Origin: Anaeramoeba flamelloides
Lineage: Eukaryota > Metamonada > Anaeramoebidae
Assembly (NCBI GenBank): GCA_027625915.1
Contig: JANTQA010000057.1
Coordinates: 9,610,001-9,674,000 of the forward strand
DNA length: 64,000 nucleotides
Reading direction: 5' to 3'
The notes under the pieces are model-generated. The model ran no database searches. It saw only the letters and a program-made list of their open reading frames with translations, and was not told the origin of the DNA. The translations under genes and the position numbers were made by a program. Below, piece by piece: positions 59,055 to 64,000 of this stretch; position 1 is the first letter of the stretch, and each line of letters starts with the position of its first letter.

Positions 59055-60011
59055 ATGAACTTTTTTTTAAAAAAAAGAACTTTTGTAGCGTTATGCTCAT
59101 TGGAAAGAATTAAATTGAAAATGGTTTATATCGAAGCGATCCTGCATGTAAACGGAATGAAATATTTAGGTGCTGATATGACGGAACCATTAATCTCAAT
59201 GATTAAATTGAATTTATCGGTAAAATCAAATGAACATAGCAAAAGAATTGAAAAAATATTCCAGACATCCAAAGAAAGATGCCCCCTCTTAAATTTATTG
59301 AATAAATCAAATAAATATGAACTAAAAATTACAAAGAACGATGAAAGAAAGGGGAAAGGCGATGATAAAAAAAATAAATTGAATAATTTAAACATAAAAA
59401 CCTTATCAAAAACAATTCATAAATACAAAAGTGCAAAAACGGAAGGTGACATTTTTGCATTTGTTGTCAATGGGTTTTGGGATATTAAAAACAACGAAGG
59501 GTTACCACAGTTTGAAGGTAAATTATCCCACGGTAAAAAGGTTAAAGTGTTTACCTGTGATTGGCCATTTAGTATTGGTGGTACTGAACAATCGTGCTTA
59601 CTTCATGACGTTGTCATGGTGGCCCTTGGCTCATATATATTGGAATTATTTATCCTTCAATGCACTCAAAAAAAAATCCAATTAAACGATCTACAATTAA
59701 CACTTGATTCAAATTTTGACTATTCTTCTCTTTTTGTTAAAAAGGGGTGTAATGATGATGAAAGTGGAGAGAATAATAACACCAAAATTACTAAATCATT
59801 TTTCAACATCATTACATTTTCAAAAACGAAAGAAACTTTATTAAATGATATTTTACTCCAAGTTGAACATATCTTTTTTACAGACCTATTCAGTACCAAC
59901 AAAATCCCAATTGGTTATAATTTTAAATTTAATGATGAAATTGAAAAAAAAATTTTAGATGAATCTAAAAAATTTAAATACAAAATTAAGAAAAAAGTAA
60001 ATTTAAATTAA
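59055..60011 (+). CDS. Tandem OsmC-like protein, first domain incomplete
   Basis: A 318-aa frame. OsmC/Ohr-fold proteins are usually small thiol peroxidases. Residues ~127-292 read as one full OsmC-like domain: FEGKLSHGKKVKVFTCDWPF, IGGTEQS, the helix around DVVMVALGSYILELF, the strand KKIQLNDLQLTLD and a closing strand-helix. Residues 10-93 repeat its second half: FVALCSLERIKL aligns with FILQCTQKKIQL, and VKSNEHSKRIEKI...CPLLNLL aligns with SKTKETLLNDIL...FFTDLF. The first domain keeps a CPLL motif (C76), as in OsmC active sites; the second lacks Cys at both usual active-site positions (GSY and HIFF). The protein therefore begins in the middle of its first domain. An AG at 59086-59087 before CGTTATGC could be an acceptor for an upstream exon; otherwise the start is the ATG at 59055 or 59121. 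Family assignment is by pattern only. Confidence 0.6.
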   Translation: MNFFLKKRTFVALCSLERIKLKMVYIEAILHVNGMKYLGADMTEPLISMIKLNLSVKSNEHSKRIEKIFQTSKERCPLLNLLNKSNKYELKITKNDERKGKGDDKKNKLNNLNIKTLSKTIHKYKSAKTEGDIFAFVVNGFWDIKNNEGLPQFEGKLSHGKKVKVFTCDWPFSIGGTEQSCLLHDVVMVALGSYILELFILQCTQKKIQLNDLQLTLDSNFDYSSLFVKKGCNDDESGENNNTKITKSFFNIITFSKTKETLLNDILLQVEHIFFTDLFSTNKIPIGYNFKFNDEIEKKILDESKKFKYKIKKKVNLN

Positions 60012-63000
60012 TTTTAATTATAAAAATAAAATAATGATAAAATAATGATAATAAAAAAAAAAAAAAAAACAATAATAATATTAACACGCTGGATATATTT
60101 TTAACAATTATTATGAACCTTTAATTTATCATACAACACCCCGGATAAACAATATAATTTTAAAAATTTTTTAATATTCTTTATTTAAAATTTCTTTCGG
60201 TTTTGTTTTTATGAATTAAAATTTTTTATTGTTGGCATATCCGCAAGCATGGGGTTGATATTTAAAATATTGCCAAATACTACTTATTGCAATTGGTTTT
60301 GTATTTTTTGTTTAATTTTAAAGTGGAATTTTCAAATTAAATTTATAATTTTTTTTCTTGAAATTTAATTAATATATTTGCTTCAATAATATAGCTTGAA
60401 TACATAATAGTAATAATTAGATAATTGGTAATGGTTGATTTGTCATCAAAATCAGAGGTCAGATTTTGATTCTTTTTTAGTTCAATGGAATCAAAATGGT
60501 TCTTTTTTTATTTCAATGATTAATTTTCATTAGTTCTTGTTTAAATTTGGTTTTGAATTGAATCGCATCATTCTCAAAATTTACTAATTACTATTTATTA
60601 TTTTTTTAAAAAAAATATAAAGGATTTAGTATTTCTAAAAAAAATTTAAATATTTAAGGTTTTTCTTCTTGAGATTTTAGTTTTCATTATCTTTTCGTCA
60701 ATCCTTATGTTTTTATGTTGATTCATGATAAGAAAAATATTATACTTGGAGACTGGAATCAAGATCATCTTTTTATATTAATAATTTTTTATTACCAAAT
60801 AAAAAAATCTTTTTTTTTTGAAACCATTAAATCAGAAGGAAACTATTTTTAATGTTTTTGAAAATATATTCTATAATGTATTTTAGAAATTTAAAATGTT
60901 GATAAAAATCAATTCCGTTGGGAGGATTTTCATTTTATGATTCCAAATTTTAAATTTTTGTTATTCGAAAGATCACAAAAAAGTAATCATATTGAGATCT
61001 CTGATCAAAATTATATTCAACATAATTGGAAGTATTAACTTTTTTTTCTTTTTTTTTTTTTTTTCAAAAGTTAAAATCCAATTTTTATCAAAAAAAAAAA
61101 AAAACAAGAAAAATTTCGAAAACCTTTTTAAATATGTGTAAAGCTTATGTAATCTCCAAAATTGCAAAAATATCACTTTTTTCACTATTGATTCATTTTT
61201 AAACTATTTAAATTCTTTCTGTGAAAAATTTGATAAAAAAATATTTTTGACCAAAAAGTTTGATTTACAATTAATTTTTTTAAAAAATCATAATTGTTAA
61301 AAAAAGTCAAAAAACTTTTATCTATTCACCTTAATCATCTCTTCTGAAATTTCCCACAAAAAAAATGGAAATACTTTTCTTTTTTAACAATTAAAGTGTA
61401 TTATTAGATATAATATGTATACTTTTGTAAGTATATAAAGCGATATTTTTCCAGATCAAAAGTCTTATATGAAAAATAAATTTTATTTCAAACTTAAATC
61501 CTTCGTGTTTATGATGATTTAGTAATTTATCACTTTGAATATATCATAAGTCATCAATAATTTAAAATTGTTAAAACACCAAAATTATTAAATTTAATCA
61601 TGAGAAAAAAAATCCAATGCTTGTTAAAATTTGAGATTCGCATATGCTTTTTCAAAATTAAAAAAACAATTCTGAATTAATAGTAACTTTTATAATGAAA
61701 TAATTCAAAATTTTGATTTTTTATTTATTCCATTGTTTTCAAGTTTTTTTGTCATAATTAGTGAACATATGAAAAGAAAGACAAAAAATAGTTTTTTATA
61801 AATATTCTTTTTCTTTTTTGATTTCCAAAAACATTTTTATTTTGAAATTTTGTAAACCTCCTTCTTGATTCGAATTTGGTGTTATGTGTTAATTTTAATT
61901 ACAAACAATTTTTTTTTATTTATTGATTTTTTTTTCTAAGGTGAATTAAACTTTATAATACAAATCCATTTTGGTATCGATTAGATATGTATTATTATTT
62001 GGTAAGAAAACATTAAATGGAATTGTATATATTTCTTATTTTGTAGTTTTATTATTGTGATATTGGTCTGTCACTTTGGGGTTTCTCATCCATTTTTTTT
62101 ACTAAATTCTTTTAAATTGAAAAAATACTAAACACTATCTCTAGAATTGATATATTCTGTAGGCGAATTTAAATAATTTTTTTTTCATTGTTTTATTATT
62201 ATTTTTTTCTTGATTATTCATTTTTTCTAAAGGTGCGTGCTCTAAAACATTTAAAATCTCAAAAAAACATTATTTGCTTTAAAAAATTTGATACAATTTT
62301 GTCAAAAAATTAAAAAATATTATTTATCAAAAAATTATCTAGAAATTTACAAATTTTATAAAAAATTATAATTTAATGTTTTTTTTTCTTTTTCCTTATA
62401 TTATTTTTGCTTTGTATTTGGTTCCTCTCTAAAACAGATTTTTTTGTTTTTATTTTCTTTTTTTTTAATTAAAAAGCAGAGAAGAAAAAAATCAATAAAA
62501 AAGTATAAATTGGATTCATAAAGTAATGGAAAGGACAAATAATGGTGAAATTTTAACTTTTTAAATAGGAAATTGCATTTATTGGAGATAAACTTCTGGA
62601 AAGGTCAATAATAATGTCTTCTGTATTCTAATCAAAATCTTGAGAGTGTAGTATAACTCAAACTGTTTGTTTTATTAGAGTTTCTAGTAATTTTTAACAT
62701 TTTTGACAGGAAAAAAAAAACGACCAGAACACATTCAATGCTCAAGTACAACAAAATTTTTTTGATTTATTTTTTAATGATTTTTTAAAATTTATTTATT
62801 CTCTTTTATTTGTTATTTTTCACAAGCTCAAGCATGATATTCCAAATTTTTATTTTCTTGCTTGAAAGTATTTTTTTCTTTTTTTTAAAAAAAATCTATC
62901 CTATAAATTATAATATTTCCTACACTAAAGATAGAAAAAAAAAACATTGATAAATTTATGATTTAAGGAAGTGGCATAGTTTACCGTAAATTGCCTCCTT

Positions 63001-64000
63001 TTTTTTTTTAATTTGAGAACTAAAAAGCAAATTTTTGAAATTTTCTTTGAATTTCTAAAATTGATAAAAAAACCTAAAAGCGATTTTCCAGATTTCCAAC
63101 GAATTAAGAAAAATCTTTGATTTTACTGAATTCTATTAAATTCTGGAAAACCTAACGTGATTTTCTCGGGGTTTTCTGTTTTATATGTTTAGTGTCCTAG
63201 GTTTTTTTGAGATTTTCTATTTTATTTGTGATGTGTTCTTGGTTTTTTTTTTGCTTTAGAAATAAACAGAAAATTTATTAAAATTTTCGGTTTATTTCTA
63301 AAGTAAAAAAAAAACCTAACTAAAATCTATTGATTTTCCAAATATATATAAAACTCAAGAAAACCTAAAGAAAACCTATTGATTTTTCAAATAATAGGAA
63401 AACTCGGGAAAATCTAATGACAGTTTTTTTTTAATTTCAGAAATCAACTGAAAATTTAATAAATTTTCGTTTTATTTTTTATAAAGAAACTGAACTAACT
63501 AGACTTTCCCAAAATCCAAAAGAATCGACTTAAATCATAGATTTTTCTCCATACTTTTGAATTCTTGAAAAGATTAAAACCTTTTTTTCATTCAAAAGTA
63601 TAGAGAAAAAGACTTGATTTTACTCAATTCTTTCAAATTAAAAAAAAACCTAAAGGTAATATGTGTTAATTGTGTTGAATCATCTCTAATCGATAAGGAT
63701 AAAATTATAAATAAAATAAAAATTCAATATTTTTTAAAGTAATATTATTCGGATTATTCTTAACTGAGATTTTCCAATTAACAAAGGTAAATTTTTATTT
63801 CAAATTCCCAAAATATTTTACTGATTATTCATTTTGTTTCAAAAACACAATGATCTTTCCAAAAAGCAATTTTAAAAACGATATTTTTAGAGATTTAATT
63901 AAGCTTCCTTCATGAACTTTGAGATAAAATTTTTAGTAAAAATTTTTGTCCATTAAATAGGCAATTATTGTTTTCGAATTAAAACAAAATAAAAAAATAA
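60012..64000. other. Terminal spacer with one palindrome cluster
   Basis: AT-rich to the end of the window with no accepted gene. The only structured element is the palindrome cluster at 62995-63656. The minus-strand frame at 60973-61185 is low-complexity. Confidence 0.65.
62995..63656. repeat. Cluster of alternating palindrome modules (family PAL), copy 2
   Basis: Same layout and orientation as 26130-26770: a type-A module (~62998-63074), type B (63082-63152) followed by CCTAACG, a linker with TTTTCTATTTTATTTGTGA-like sequence, type A (63241-63317), then CTATTGATTTTCC, further partial A (about 63423-63490) and B (about 63503-63575) modules, and a last fold ending AAAAAAAACCTAAAGG. Copies differ by many substitutions, but the pairing within modules is mostly kept. 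Confidence 0.72.

Overview
The window is about 64 kb of very AT-rich nuclear DNA from a unicellular eukaryote. Its genes are compact, contain GT-AG introns of about 100 bp to 3.5 kb, use ordinary TAA and TGA stops, and lie in large AT-rich spacers full of short degenerate inverted-repeat elements. The gene set (a vWA/alpha-kinase, a CARMIL-type leucine-rich repeat protein fused to other signalling domains, an ARF6-like GTPase, Lys/Ser low-complexity tails) suggests an amoeboid protist. Anaeramoeba-like lineages would fit, and long introns argue against Dictyostelium, but the exact taxon is inference. No bacterial operons, tRNA or rRNA genes, or CRISPR arrays were seen.

Layout, all genes on the + strand: (1) 2020-3549, a single-exon 509-aa basic protein carrying two copies of an unrecognised ~100-aa domain. 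(2) 9352-14402 or 15078, a three-exon class I histone deacetylase with a long Lys- and Ser-rich tail that changes frame at an A29 homopolymer. (3) 19802-22102, a single-exon vWA plus alpha-kinase protein. (4) 28161-38967, a six-exon gene whose spliced product (1516 aa) joins a CARMIL-like PH and leucine-rich repeat region to ankyrin repeats, a degenerate Ras-like GTPase and an RGS domain. (5) 41224-45834, a three-exon D-2-hydroxyacid dehydrogenase. (6) 48974-49752, an ARF6-like GTPase whose first coding exon appears to be only four bases. (7) 54771-57296, a two-exon coiled-coil protein of unknown function. (8) 59055-60011, a tandem OsmC-like protein that starts inside its first domain. A doubtful three-exon mini-gene lies at 52853-53960.

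The spacers and large introns carry several dispersed non-coding families: a ~530-bp family with Tc1/mariner-like ends (four copies), a ~200-bp family with CAGT ends (three copies), two long-arm foldback elements (4585-6083 and 30335-31183), a ~650-bp cluster of alternating palindromes present twice (26130-26770 and 62995-63656) with a solo module at 22684, and a 943-bp element bounded by TTAA. A perfect 27-bp inverted repeat sits at 6858-6962.

The genes are not a pathway. Three (CARMIL-like, ARF6-like, vWA/alpha-kinase) belong to families that in other amoebae act on cortical actin, membranes or myosin, but nothing in the sequence links them functionally. Exon junctions were worked out by hand from reading-frame continuity and family similarity; phases and total lengths agree for every multi-exon model, which is the main support for them.
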